Shown here: one piece after another, positions 54,000 to 63,286 of the stretch
Layout of the letters: every line of letters starts with the position of its first letter
How positions within the stretch are numbered: the first letter of the stretch is position 1
Source: Thiodiazotropha sp040507005
Lineage (GTDB): Bacteria > Pseudomonadota > Gammaproteobacteria > Chromatiales > Chromatiaceae
NCBI GenBank assembly: GCA_040507005.1
Contig: JBEVVS010000020.1
Span: 6,670 to 70,669 of the forward strand
Length of the DNA: 64,000 bases
Direction of reading: 5' to 3'
Notes under the pieces: model-generated
What the model was told of the DNA's origin: nothing
The model's database searches: none
Seen by the model: only the letters and a program-made list of their open reading frames with translations
Made by a program: the position numbers and the translations under genes

Positions 54000-55287
54000 C
54001 ACTGTCCCTACCGGCAAACTGTTGCGCAGCAGTATTGCCGGCAGCGCCATGCTGAAGGCGGGAAGCCGGCACCTCAGCCATGCGGTCAAACGCCCCTTCC
54101 TCAGCGAATCGGCACGGCGCAATCAGCAACAGCAGCTGGATGACGAGACCGCACGCATCCTGTTCAAGGCCTTCTCCCAACTCCGCGGCACCGCGCTGAA
54201 GATTGCCCAGATGTTGAGCATGGAGAGCAATCTCATGCCCGAGTGGTTTCGCCAGGAGATGACCAAGTCTTACCACCAGGTACCCCCGTTGGGTCGGCCA
54301 TTGATTCGCAAACTGATCCAGCAGGAGTTCGGCGAACCTCCCGAGGCTGTGTTCTCCCATTTCGATGCAAACGCCTTTGCCGCCGCAAGTCTGGGGCAGG
54401 TACACGAGGCGACCGGCCATAGAGGTGAGAAACTGGCGGTCAAGCTGCAATACCCCGGCATCGATGTGACTATCGACAACGACCTGCGACTGCTGCGCGG
54501 CATAATCAAACCCACCCCCTATGCAACACTGCTGCTCTCATCCATCGACGAGATCGAACAGCGCCTGCATGAAGAGGTGGACTATCACCACGAGGCAGAG
54601 AATACCGAATGGTTCAAATCCCGACTGCAGTTATCCGGGGTCAACATCCCCCTGGTCTATCGGGACTATTCCTCAAAGCACATCCTGGCCACCGAGCGAC
54701 TGCAGGGGGTACACCTGGAAAGCTGGTTGCGTGACAACCCGAGTCAACAGGCACGCAACCGCTTCGGCCAGATGCTCTACGATATCTTCGTGCACTCCTT
54801 TTATGCACTGCATGCCCTGCATGCCGACCCCAATCCAGGTAACTATCTGTTTGCCGAGGATGGCTCCCTGGGATTGCTGGACTTCGGTTGTGTCCGTTAT
54901 TACTCTGCGGATTTCGTCAATCAAATCCCGCTGCTGTTACGCGCCTACATGACCCACGATGCCGAAATGGTTGTCTCGACCTATCATCGACTCGGCATGG
55001 TCAGTGATATGAGCGGAGAAGAACTGGAGAAATTCTATGCCCAAGTGCTGCAGCCCTTCGGGGAGTGGCTGACCAAACCCTTCAGGGCGGGACGGTTCGA
55101 TTTCACCAAGCATAGGGTCTCTTATAGCGCTGCGGGGTGGAGATCATTCAAACAGATCAGCAAAGCACACAAGATCAATGATCTGGCCAATGAATTCATC
55201 TATTTCGATCGTACCTTTTTCGGTCTCTACCAAATCTTTGAACGGATGGGTGCAAGCATAGATATGGAACATCAGTGGTTAGTTTAA
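53992..55287 (+). CDS. ABC1/UbiB-family atypical kinase
   Basis: 431 residues from GTG 53992 (GGAGGGAG upstream). UbiB-fold hallmarks: Ala-rich loop AAASLGQVHEA (about 130), LAVKLQYPG catalytic lysine, HADPNPGNYLF, and LLDFGCVRYY metal-binding DFG. The otherwise invariant KxGQ motif reads KIAQ (70-73). UbiB proteins assist isoprenoid-lipid or ubiquinone handling. Coupled to the TetR gene, so this is an accessory paralogue, not the housekeeping ubiB. Confidence 0.85.
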   Translation: MGDTVPTGKLLRSSIAGSAMLKAGSRHLSHAVKRPFLSESARRNQQQQLDDETARILFKAFSQLRGTALKIAQMLSMESNLMPEWFRQEMTKSYHQVPPLGRPLIRKLIQQEFGEPPEAVFSHFDANAFAAASLGQVHEATGHRGEKLAVKLQYPGIDVTIDNDLRLLRGIIKPTPYATLLLSSIDEIEQRLHEEVDYHHEAENTEWFKSRLQLSGVNIPLVYRDYSSKHILATERLQGVHLESWLRDNPSQQARNRFGQMLYDIFVHSFYALHALHADPNPGNYLFAEDGSLGLLDFGCVRYYSADFVNQIPLLLRAYMTHDAEMVVSTYHRLGMVSDMSGEELEKFYAQVLQPFGEWLTKPFRAGRFDFTKHRVSYSAAGWRSFKQISKAHKINDLANEFIYFDRTFFGLYQIFERMGASIDMEHQWLV

Positions 55288-55308
55288 ATACATGACCTGG
55301 GAACACTC

Positions 55309-55970
55309 ATGAACGATACCGGTGACAGCCCGACCGTCAAAGACAACCCCTTTACCAACCATCAACTCCCCTTGGGCGTGCGCCTGTTCATGAAAGCTGC
55401 GAGGATAACCTTCCGTGTGACAGGATGGGTTTCACCCAGACTGGCCGGTCTCCTGGCAGTGCGCCTGTTCATGATACCACCCAAGTTTCCAATCCCGCGC
55501 AGGGAGTTGAAGATTCGTCAAAGCGCCACTCTTACGCTGCATGAAATCCATGGCGACTCGTCGGGAAAACGCACCAACATGCTGATAGCCAGCCAGACCA
55601 TTGCCGGCATCGTGGAGAGAGAGGGGCCGTTCAAAGCCGTGGTCGGTCACTCCTTCGGCTGCGGCATCGCCCTGCTCGCCATCGACCGCTACCGGATACC
55701 CTCGGATAAGGTCATACTCTTCAGCTGTTTCACCGACACCCTGTGGATCTCACAACAGTTCGCATCGGCATTCGCAATCAGCGACAGGGTCATCGAGGCG
55801 ATGCGCAAAATAGCCATGGGGCGCTATGCCGATCATTTTGACAAGCCCTGAAACTCAAACAGACAGCGCCGAAGATTCAGCTCTTGACCACCGAAGGGCT
55901 GGGACACAAGAAGATCCTCATGGACAAGCGGTGTTTGGAAGCCTGTATCGAACATATTAGAGGCCAATGA
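55309..55970 (+). pseudogene. Decayed alpha/beta-hydrolase gene
   Basis: The N-terminal 180 codons (to 55851) include DSSGKRTNMLIASQTI and the nucleophile elbow VVGHSFGCG, but the usual strand block between LHEIHG and DSSGKRTN (oxyanion-hole HGW region) is missing. After the TGA at 55849 another frame reads PKIQLLTTEGLGHKKIL, ending at 55970; this is the normal hydrolase C-terminus with the catalytic histidine. Internal deletions and a frameshift indicate a dead gene, once in the TetR-kinase operon. Confidence 0.8.
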
Positions 55971-56075
55971 CGACTCACCCCAAACCCCATTGACTGCCAT
56001 CATTGCGCTTGTATGATGAGAGTGTTGAGATATCTTCCATCAGAACTGAAATACAGAACGTCCATGAGACTTCCC

Positions 56076-56282
56076 ATGACTGTCACAAAAATCCTCATCT
56101 TAATCTCGATCATAGGTTTAGCTGCCAGCTGTTCATCTGAGGAGAGCAGCAACAAACCGAAGAAAACCGATGCCGGTGTGTTTCAGGGTTACAAGGACAG
56201 TTTGGATAAAGCAGAAGGTGTCGAGCAAACCCTATTGCAGGCAGACAAGGCGAGGCGAGAGGAGTTGCAGCGGCAGCAGTAG
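56076..56282 (+). CDS. Small lipoprotein
   Basis: 68 residues from ATG 56076. Hydrophobic signal KILILISIIGL then lipobox LAASC, followed by a polar charged helix (DSLDKAEGVEQTLLQADKAR). Resembles the small Lpp-like or DUF-type entericidin-sized lipoproteins; no assignment. An earlier ATG (56064) is possible. Confidence 0.55.
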   Translation: MTVTKILILISIIGLAASCSSEESSNKPKKTDAGVFQGYKDSLDKAEGVEQTLLQADKARREELQRQQ

Positions 56283-56309
56283 CAAATCTGAATTCGCCAA
56301 CTCTGATCC

Positions 56310-56963
56310 CTAGTTTAATCTGTATTCCGACCACGCAGGATCGTCTGCCACAAAACTCAGCAGACGATCTGATGTGCGCACCACCACCTTGTTTGCCGTG
56401 ACATCTATATCCTCAATGACCTCGCGTACCCCAAGACGCATCTCTGCAAAGGATGAAGAACCCTTTCTAATACCGAACAACTTACTGGTGGTGGCCACAA
56501 CCGCCACGTATCTTCCCGCTTGTGCGGTTATCAATTCTTCGCGAATCGGCAGCCTGGCATCAAAGAAGTTATGGGTAGAAATATTGTAACCAATCGCCCG
56601 ATCAGCAGTCGCCAACAGAGCGATATAGGGAGACACGGAAAGGATCGCATCTTCGGTTTCTTGGGGTTTGAGACGAAACTCTTTCCATGCATCAGAAGCC
56701 GTTGAGACGACATAAAAACGGTCATCGGTCAACACGGCACCCAAGTAACCATCGGCTGCCACCTTCAACACCGTCTCATTGGGCCCCAGCCTTGCGGTTG
56801 TGCTGCTCGCACCTTCAATAACAGCGTTTAATTTACCCTCCGATTCAGTGATATAGATCTTGTCCTCTATCAGTTCGTCAGCATTTGCAGATATAGCCGG
56901 CAAAAGCAGGAAGAGAAGAGTAATCAGCAGGGCTTGTGGTTGTTTTTTTGGTAGCAGGCGCAT
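56310..56963 (-). CDS. Exported repeat protein, propeller-like
   Basis: 217 residues. Signal ALLITLLFLLLPAISANA. The mature part has about five similar strands ending in an aromatic-Arg-Leu pattern (WKEFRLKPQ, FFDARLPI, FAEMRLGV, WSEYRLN), suggesting a small beta-propeller or solenoid. Function unknown. Convergent with the lipoprotein gene. Confidence 0.65.
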   Translation of the reverse strand: MRLLPKKQPQALLITLLFLLLPAISANADELIEDKIYITESEGKLNAVIEGASSTTARLGPNETVLKVAADGYLGAVLTDDRFYVVSTASDAWKEFRLKPQETEDAILSVSPYIALLATADRAIGYNISTHNFFDARLPIREELITAQAGRYVAVVATTSKLFGIRKGSSSFAEMRLGVREVIEDIDVTANKVVVRTSDRLLSFVADDPAWSEYRLN

Positions 56964-57308
56964 CCTTGGAATATCCTATATCTGCATTTCTTTAAAGTAG
57001 GTCAGTGTCATCAGAACTATCCTTGACCCAAGTTGCTAACGATTATCACAATCCATGAACTTTTTGTCGAGCAAATTGCTAGCGATTGAGGATCACTCTC
57101 TCAATCGCGTTTGATCAACTATGCATGAACAAAATGTCCCGCTGCAACTATTGGATTGCTACCCCAAGACAGCGGTAGTTTGTATCTGCTTGCACAGATC
57201 CAGTGATGCAAGTTTGCTGATATTGAAAACCTTCCAGCGGTCAACCTAATAGCTTTCTGCTACACTGCACACTTTTTTAGCCACCCAGAGCGAGGGCATA
57301 GGTAGGCA
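56964..57308. other. Upstream region of sthA with an inverted repeat
   Basis: No gene. GCGATTGAG (57082-57090) and CTCAATCGC (57100-57108) form a nine-pair stem without a T run. The sthA promoter should lie between there and 57300. Confidence 0.45.
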
Positions 57309-58706
57309 ATGAGCGCCAAACAGTATGATGTGGTAGTGATCGGCAGCGGCCCAGGGGGTGAAGGGGCCGCCATGAAGCTGGTGAAATCGGGCAAGCGAGT
57401 GGCGATCGTTGAGGCCTTCGACAAGGTCGGCGGCGGCTGTACCCATTGGGGAACCATCCCCTCCAAGGCGCTACGGCACAATATCCAGATGCTGCGGGAT
57501 TTCAGGCGCAATCCCCTGTTTCAGCACACCCATGACCAGATACAGGTTGAGTATTCTGATTTGATTCAGGCCGCCGGCAGGGTGATCAACGAGCAGGTGC
57601 GCAGCCGTCTGCGCCACTATGCCCGCAACCGGGTGGATGTGATCCATGGCCGGGCCCGTTTCAGCAGCCCCAATCTGGTGGAAGTACTACAGGATGGGGG
57701 CGGTACCGAAGAGATCGAGGCGGAGCACTTTGTTATCGCCACCGGCTCGCGACCCTATCACCCGGACGATGTGGACTTCAGCCATCCCCGTATCCTGGAC
57801 AGCGATGCGGTGCTGCGTCTCGATCGTACACCCGATTCAATCACCATCTACGGCGCCGGGGTAATCGGTTGTGAGTACGCCTCCATCTTCAGCAATCTCG
57901 ATGTGAAGGTGAATCTGGTCAATACCCGTGACCGCCTGCTCTCGTTTCTGGATGACGAGATCACCGATGCCCTGAGCTACCACATGCGCAATCAAGGGAC
58001 GGTGATCCGCCATGACGAGGAGTATGAACGGGTGGAGGCCCAGGACGACGGGGTGGTCCTGCACTGCAAATCGGGCAAAAAATTCAAGACCGATGTGTTG
58101 TTGTGGGCCAACGGTCGCAGCGGCAATACCGAGGCCATGGGACTGGAGGAGATCGGTGTCAACGTCAACCACCGTGGTCAAATCGAGATTGACAAGACCT
58201 ATGCCACGTCCCAGCCCCACATCTATGCCGTAGGCGATGTGGTCGGCCCCCCTGCCCTGGCCAGTGCCAGTTACGATCAGGGCCGCTTCGTCGGCGCCCA
58301 GATCGCCAGCGGGAATCCCGACTGGCAACTCATCGATGACTTTCCGGCGGGGATCTACACCCTGCCGGAAATCAGTTCAATCGGCCGCACCGAGCGGGAG
58401 CTGACCGCGCAAAAAGTCCCCTATGAGGTGGGTCATGCCACCTTTCGCACCATCGCACGGGCACAGATCACCGGTCACGAAGTGGGTATGCTGAAACTGC
58501 TGTTCCACCGGGAGACCCTGGAGATCCTCGGCATCCACTGCTTCGGTGAAGGGGCATCCGAGATCGTCCATATCGGCCAGGCCATCATGGCCCAGCCGGG
58601 AGAGGCCAACAGCCTGCTCTATTTCGCGGAGAACACCTTCAATTACCCAACCATGGCGGAGGCCTATCGGGTTGCAGCTTTGAATGGACTAAATCGGATT
58701 TTTTGA
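57309..58706 (+). CDS. sthA: Soluble pyridine nucleotide transhydrogenase SthA
   Basis: 465 residues. FAD motif VVIGSGPGGEGAAMKL (about 9-24), single active-site Cys in VGGGCTHWGTIPSKALRH, NAD motif IYGAGVIGCEYASIF, and YAVGDVVGPPALASASYDQG. SthA moves hydride between NADPH and NAD and balances the two pools. Having one Cys in place of the CxxxxC of lipoamide dehydrogenase is normal for SthA. Confidence 0.95.
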   Translation: MSAKQYDVVVIGSGPGGEGAAMKLVKSGKRVAIVEAFDKVGGGCTHWGTIPSKALRHNIQMLRDFRRNPLFQHTHDQIQVEYSDLIQAAGRVINEQVRSRLRHYARNRVDVIHGRARFSSPNLVEVLQDGGGTEEIEAEHFVIATGSRPYHPDDVDFSHPRILDSDAVLRLDRTPDSITIYGAGVIGCEYASIFSNLDVKVNLVNTRDRLLSFLDDEITDALSYHMRNQGTVIRHDEEYERVEAQDDGVVLHCKSGKKFKTDVLLWANGRSGNTEAMGLEEIGVNVNHRGQIEIDKTYATSQPHIYAVGDVVGPPALASASYDQGRFVGAQIASGNPDWQLIDDFPAGIYTLPEISSIGRTERELTAQKVPYEVGHATFRTIARAQITGHEVGMLKLLFHRETLEILGIHCFGEGASEIVHIGQAIMAQPGEANSLLYFAENTFNYPTMAEAYRVAALNGLNRIF

Positions 58707-58716
58707 TTATCTACTA

Positions 58717-58939
58717 GTCCGCAAATGAACGCGAATGAACGCAAATGTTTATTTCCGCTTTGCGGTATCTACAATATGTAGGGTGCGGCTTGCCGCACCG
58801 TTGATCTCGATGATTGGATTGAATGGTGCGGCGAGCCGCACCCTACATCCCGATCTTCAATTTGCGCTGAGCTCTACATTCCCACGCGGGAGCGTGGGAA
58901 CGAAAAAACATTTGCGTTCATTCGCGTTCATTTGCGGAC
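58717..58939. repeat. Composite palindromic repeat with inverted ends
   Basis: The 26-base repeat occurs inverted at 58717-58742 and direct at 58914-58939, so it forms inverted termini. Inside are TGTAGGGTGCGGCTTGCCGC (58777) with its inverted copy ending 58847, and a TTCCCACG/CGTGGGAA palindrome (58879-58900). It fills the gap between sthA and the hydratase gene. Confidence 0.85.
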
Positions 58940-58944
58940 CTCTT

Positions 58945-59739
58945 TCAAACCCCCTTGAACACAGGCTTGCGTTTTTCAAGGAAGGCCGCCACACCCTCTT
59001 TCTGATCTTCGGATGAGAAACAGAGGCCGAAGGCCTGGCTCTCGATCTGGCAGGCGCTCTCCAGGTCGAGGCCCTGGCCCCGGACCATGGCCTGCTTGCT
59101 GAAACGAACCGCCAGCGGACCCTTTTGGCGGATCAGCTCGGCCATGGCGAGGGCCTCCTGCATTAGCCGATCCTGAGGGTAGAGATGGTTGACCAGGCCC
59201 CAAGCCAGGGCCTCGTCCGCCTTGACCTGACGGCCGCTGAGGATCATCTCCATCGCCCTGGCGGGACCGATGAGCCGGGAGAGCCGCTGGGTGCCGCCGA
59301 AACCGGGGGTGATCCCCAGATTGACCTCCGGCTGGCCGAACACCGCATTTTCCGAGGCTATGATCCAGTCACAGGCCAGGGCCAGTTCACAACCGCCGCC
59401 TAGGCAGTAGCCGTTGACCAGGGCGATCACCGGTATGGGCAAAAGTTCGAGTTGGCGAAAAACCTTTAGCGCGGTCTGGGACAGTTCCATCGCCTCTACT
59501 GCCGTCATCGCCTGCATTTCACTGATGTCGGCTCCCGCCACAAATGCCTTCTCCCCGGCCCCGGTGATCAACAACACCCGCGCCTCAGCATCTCCCGCAA
59601 CAGACTCCAATGCGTATGCAAGCTCCTTGAAGGTCTCTGCATTGAGTGCATTCAGGCTGGCGGGGCGATTGATTGTCAGCAGATTGACACCCGCGTCGAT
59701 CGACTCGAGTTTCAATGTCTTGTAAGCGGGGCTGTTCAT
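58945..59739 (-). CDS. Enoyl-CoA hydratase/isomerase family protein
   Basis: 264 residues, full crotonase length. Oxyanion-hole segments AFVAGADISEM (about 65) and NGYCLGGGCELALACD (about 108-123), with both catalytic glutamates: Glu in GGGCELA and Glu in FGQPEVNLGITPGFGGTQRL. It probably hydrates short-chain enoyl-CoA in beta-oxidation. Monocistronic. Confidence 0.92.
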   Translation of the reverse strand: MNSPAYKTLKLESIDAGVNLLTINRPASLNALNAETFKELAYALESVAGDAEARVLLITGAGEKAFVAGADISEMQAMTAVEAMELSQTALKVFRQLELLPIPVIALVNGYCLGGGCELALACDWIIASENAVFGQPEVNLGITPGFGGTQRLSRLIGPARAMEMILSGRQVKADEALAWGLVNHLYPQDRLMQEALAMAELIRQKGPLAVRFSKQAMVRGQGLDLESACQIESQAFGLCFSSEDQKEGVAAFLEKRKPVFKGV

Positions 59740-59868
59740 AGTCTTTGCCTTTGTTGATCAGGGGGAGGATCCATGAAAAACAGGAATATAGCAGGATTCC
59801 CCATGGATATTGCGAATTGGGCTATACCCGGTTGACCCGGTAGATGAGAATTGGGTTTCAGAAGCTCA

Positions 59869-59905
59869 ATAAAAAAGCCGCATCCACAGGATTCGGATGC
59901 GGCTT
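59869..59905 (-). terminator. Rho-independent terminator after chemoreceptor gene
   Basis: Minus strand: AAGCCGCATCC/GGATGCGGCTT, an 11-pair stem (59875-59905), then TTTTTATT. About 20 bases beyond the chemoreceptor stop. Confidence 0.9.
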
Positions 59906-59923
59906 CACCGTTATGTTTTCAGG

Positions 59924-61579
59924 TCAGACTTTGAAACGCTCCACCAATCCCTTGAGCTGCTCCGCCAATCTGGCCAGGTCGTCACTGGCGGCAGCGGTCT
60001 GCTGGGCACCGGCCGCCGACTGTTCCGCCACCTCGTTGATACTGACAATACTGCGGTTGATCTCTTCGGTCACCGAACTCTGCTCCTCGGCCGCACTGGC
60101 GATCTGGGTGTTCATACCGGCGATCTGCTCCACGGCGTTATTTATGCTGTGTAGTGCTTCACCAGCGGCTGCAGCCTGCTCCACGCCAACCTGAGTCATC
60201 TCCTTGCCTTCCGCCATCACCTTCACCGCGCTGTTGGCCCCGGACTGCAGCCTGGTGATCATCTCCTCGATCTCCTGGGTCGACTCCTGGGTACGCCCGG
60301 CCAATGTACGGACCTCGTCCGCCACTACGGCGAAACCACGCCCCTGCTCACCGGCACGGGCCGCCTCGATTGCCGCGTTGAGTGCCAACAGATTGGTCTG
60401 CTCGGCGATGCTCTTGATGACATCGAGGACGGAACCGATATTCATACTCTCGGATTCAAGCTGTTGGATAACATCCGCGGCCTCTTCCACCTCTTTGGCC
60501 AACTCACCAATGGCATCGATCACCTTGTCGATCACCTGCTTGCCCTGATGGAAAGTGCTATCCGCTTCCCGTGCCGCCTCAGCCGCTTCCACGGCGTTAC
60601 GCGCCACCTCCTGCACCGTGGCACTCATCTGATTCATCGCCGTGGCGACCTGGCTGGTTTCGGAGAGCTGCTGACCGATGCCAGCGTTGGTTTGGGTGGT
60701 CACTGCCGATGTCTCCTCAGCCGCTGATGCGAGCTGAGTCACCGAATCCTTCACTTCGTTGATGGCATCATGAAATTTGTCCGCCATCTCATTGAACGCA
60801 TCAGCGATATGTCCAAGCTCATCCTTGTTCTGATAATTCACACGCGCGCCAAGATCGCCGTCTGCCAGCTGTTTGGCTGTCGATTCGATCTCATCGACAC
60901 CTTTGGAGATAGTGGTGATAATGAGAAAGGCCAGCACCAGACTTACAATCGCACCCACGGCCAGACATAGAATCACCCAGGTGATCATGGAGTGGTAGGC
61001 CTCATCCGTCTCTGTGAAAAACATCTCAGCTTCTTCGTCCTGGATCTTGGATAGAGAACCGATGGTCTGCTTCATCTCCTTAAGAACGGGATTAACCACA
61101 CTCAAAACCAGGCTATTGGCTTCGTGATAATGTCCTGCCTTGATGTGCTCTTCGATCTTCGAAACCGCCTGATTTTCAAATTTATCCAGTTCGGCCTGAA
61201 AAACGCCGGCCAAACGTTTTTCCTCTGCATCCAGGCGTGAGGCCATGAACTCGGCCCAGTGTTCGTCGATGGTTTCTATATTGTGTTCGATATGTTGGAT
61301 ATGCATATCAACTGTATGGTTATGCATCGACGAGAAGGGTGATTGGGGATCGTGTTGCAGCGACAACAGTATCTGAGACCGGCTCTCCTCTGCCGCTTCC
61401 AGGATTACCGCCAGTGCGTGCATGTGGGCCATGTCTTTGTGATAGAGCTCATCGATGGCATGATCCGCGTTGCGCATGCCATTCAGGCCCATCAGTCCGA
61501 CGAAAAGTGCCAATAAAAGCATCAGGCCAACCAGGACATAGAGACGTATTTTAACCGGGAGATTGTGAAGAAATGACAT
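59924..61579 (-). CDS. Methyl-accepting chemotaxis protein
   Basis: 551 residues from ATG 61579 (AGGTGA eight bases upstream; the GTG three codons earlier is less likely). Helix 1 LYVLVGLMLLLALFVGLMGL, a periplasmic four-helix-bundle sensor rich in His (SSMHNHTVDMHIQHIEHNIE), helix 2 near 190, HAMP, and a signalling domain with the hairpin SIAEQTNLLALNAAIEAARA intact. It ends in VERFKV with no CheR pentapeptide. The His-rich sensor may bind metal. Confidence 0.93.
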   Translation of the reverse strand: MSFLHNLPVKIRLYVLVGLMLLLALFVGLMGLNGMRNADHAIDELYHKDMAHMHALAVILEAAEESRSQILLSLQHDPQSPFSSMHNHTVDMHIQHIEHNIETIDEHWAEFMASRLDAEEKRLAGVFQAELDKFENQAVSKIEEHIKAGHYHEANSLVLSVVNPVLKEMKQTIGSLSKIQDEEAEMFFTETDEAYHSMITWVILCLAVGAIVSLVLAFLIITTISKGVDEIESTAKQLADGDLGARVNYQNKDELGHIADAFNEMADKFHDAINEVKDSVTQLASAAEETSAVTTQTNAGIGQQLSETSQVATAMNQMSATVQEVARNAVEAAEAAREADSTFHQGKQVIDKVIDAIGELAKEVEEAADVIQQLESESMNIGSVLDVIKSIAEQTNLLALNAAIEAARAGEQGRGFAVVADEVRTLAGRTQESTQEIEEMITRLQSGANSAVKVMAEGKEMTQVGVEQAAAAGEALHSINNAVEQIAGMNTQIASAAEEQSSVTEEINRSIVSINEVAEQSAAGAQQTAAASDDLARLAEQLKGLVERFKV

Positions 61580-62034
61580 TTTGATCACCTACAGCGAATA
61601 GTTGATAACAATTGTTATGCTCTTGACGCAGACCGTCACTTCGCTGTGATCAATGTCCCCTACCTGGTGTCCGATATGAATGTCTAACGGCGCAGAGGCT
61701 GAATTTATGTTACATATCTGTTGTCGACTCAAAACGTACAATCTTTAGTCGTCTCAGACCTCTCCGGTGATTATTCATGGGCGCACATGAAAATTTGCGA
61801 TACCCTCATACACCCTGACAATTTAGGTACAATTTATGTGCAAGTTTGAACTGTGAAACCCAATCTTCAAAGTGCTTTCTTCTTATCAATCAAGCAACAA
61901 ACCTATTAATAATATTTATAATATTCCCTTCGTCATATCAGCCAAATTGATTGCTAAAGGATCTCCTCTCATATATCGATCTCGGTTTACACGATTTCAT
62001 TTTACTGTCATCTCGACTCGTTAAAGTATGAGAC
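61580..62034. promoter_or_regulatory. Divergent intergenic region with perfect palindrome
   Basis: ATAACAATTGTTAT (61605-61618) is a perfect 14-base palindrome 26 bases before the chemoreceptor start. The remainder is AT-rich and has no gene; it should hold promoters for both flanking genes. Confidence 0.45.
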
Positions 62035-62898
62035 ATGAACAATCTAGCCTTATACCCCAACTGGGGATACAAGGTCTTCGACCGCCGTCGTGATGAAGTG
62101 GAACCGCTTCTGTTACAAGCGATCGAAGATGGACGTGCACTGGAAGTGGGTCTCTACTTCCATGATCCAGCCACCCACGACTGTCTCAACGCCCTGTTGC
62201 CGCAGAGTGGTTGTCAACTAAACACCCACCTGGATCACCGTCGACTGAATATCTTTGCCCTCGACGATGAAGACCTGGCGGGGCAGCTCCGTCGACAGAT
62301 AGAAAACTCGCTCCAATGGGGCGCCAGCTACGGCATCAATCATCTTTCCGCCTTTACTCTGACCCGGAGACCTGAATACCAGGAAGCCCTGGAGCAGAAG
62401 CTGATCATACAGCTACGCCTCCTCGACGGCCTTAGCAAAGAGTACCGCTTTCCAATCCATATCGAAAATACTTATCACGACATCGATCTCTACCGGCGGA
62501 TATTCCTGGCAATCGAGCGTGAAGCGCTTGACCAGTTACATTTTTGTTTCGATTTTGGACACGCCAAAGTCTGGTCACTGAGACCCTTGCATGCCTGGTT
62601 GGACTTTGTCGCTGAACTCGAACGAAGGGGCAAGCAGCTGCATTTTCATCTTCATACCAATCGAGGACTCTCCGATGAACATCTGTCATTTTTGGAGGCG
62701 GAATGGATGGAACTGTGTGACATAGATGAATACACCTCCCCCTGGAACAGTTTTGAGGCCCTATCGATCCTTGAGCAGCGTTTCCCAGACTCGCGCAAAG
62801 TAATGGAGGTCAACCCGGGCGAAGCACGCGAGAATCTGAACCGGGTGCTAGAGGAGATCGACCGCATAGGTCAACGAAACACCAGAGTAAGCGCCTGA
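62035..62898 (+). CDS. TIM-barrel protein of the xylose isomerase-like type
   Basis: 287 residues. The fold is suggested by NLALYPNWGYKVF, the metal-site-like IHIENTYHDIDLY (about 141), HFCFDFGHAKVWS (about 167), and HFHLHTNRGLSDEH (about 200), then MEVNPGEARENL. This spacing of Glu, Asp and His matches AP-endonuclease-2 sugar isomerase barrels. Substrate unknown. Monocistronic. Confidence 0.72.
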   Translation: MNNLALYPNWGYKVFDRRRDEVEPLLLQAIEDGRALEVGLYFHDPATHDCLNALLPQSGCQLNTHLDHRRLNIFALDDEDLAGQLRRQIENSLQWGASYGINHLSAFTLTRRPEYQEALEQKLIIQLRLLDGLSKEYRFPIHIENTYHDIDLYRRIFLAIEREALDQLHFCFDFGHAKVWSLRPLHAWLDFVAELERRGKQLHFHLHTNRGLSDEHLSFLEAEWMELCDIDEYTSPWNSFEALSILEQRFPDSRKVMEVNPGEARENLNRVLEEIDRIGQRNTRVSA

Positions 62899-63286
62899 CA
62901 ACCACTGACGCCTTGCAACAGGTTCAAACCAGGTCAGGAACCCCACCCGCATGACAAATAGACATAAATCCGTTGCCTGAGATGTTGTGAAGGTGGTCAC
63001 AATATTGAATCTTCTCTGACCCTTTCTCCACAGCCGCCCGGATGTCAGATCTGTGTGCTCACCGGATTACTCCTTATAAAACCGGCACTTCAGGAAGATA
63101 GCAATAGATAGCGAAATAATTGGGTATCTAGCGTTTTGACAAGCATGAACGCTCAATCGAACCACGCCTCTAACTGCTTTTACACTGCCAAAAATCCTGC
63201 ATACATTTAACATTCCAAGGGGAATATTTCTCAGGCATGGTCTTTTCAAGTATCTGCTCTATGACGTAGACTCACAGGTTGACAGA
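62899..63286. other. Gene-free interval before the ATPase gene
   Basis: Nothing supported beyond short random frames. It presumably holds the promoter of the ATPase gene. Confidence 0.45.

Noticed and set aside
63067..63249. 60-codon minus-strand frame
   Set aside because: No support and atypical composition; probably chance.
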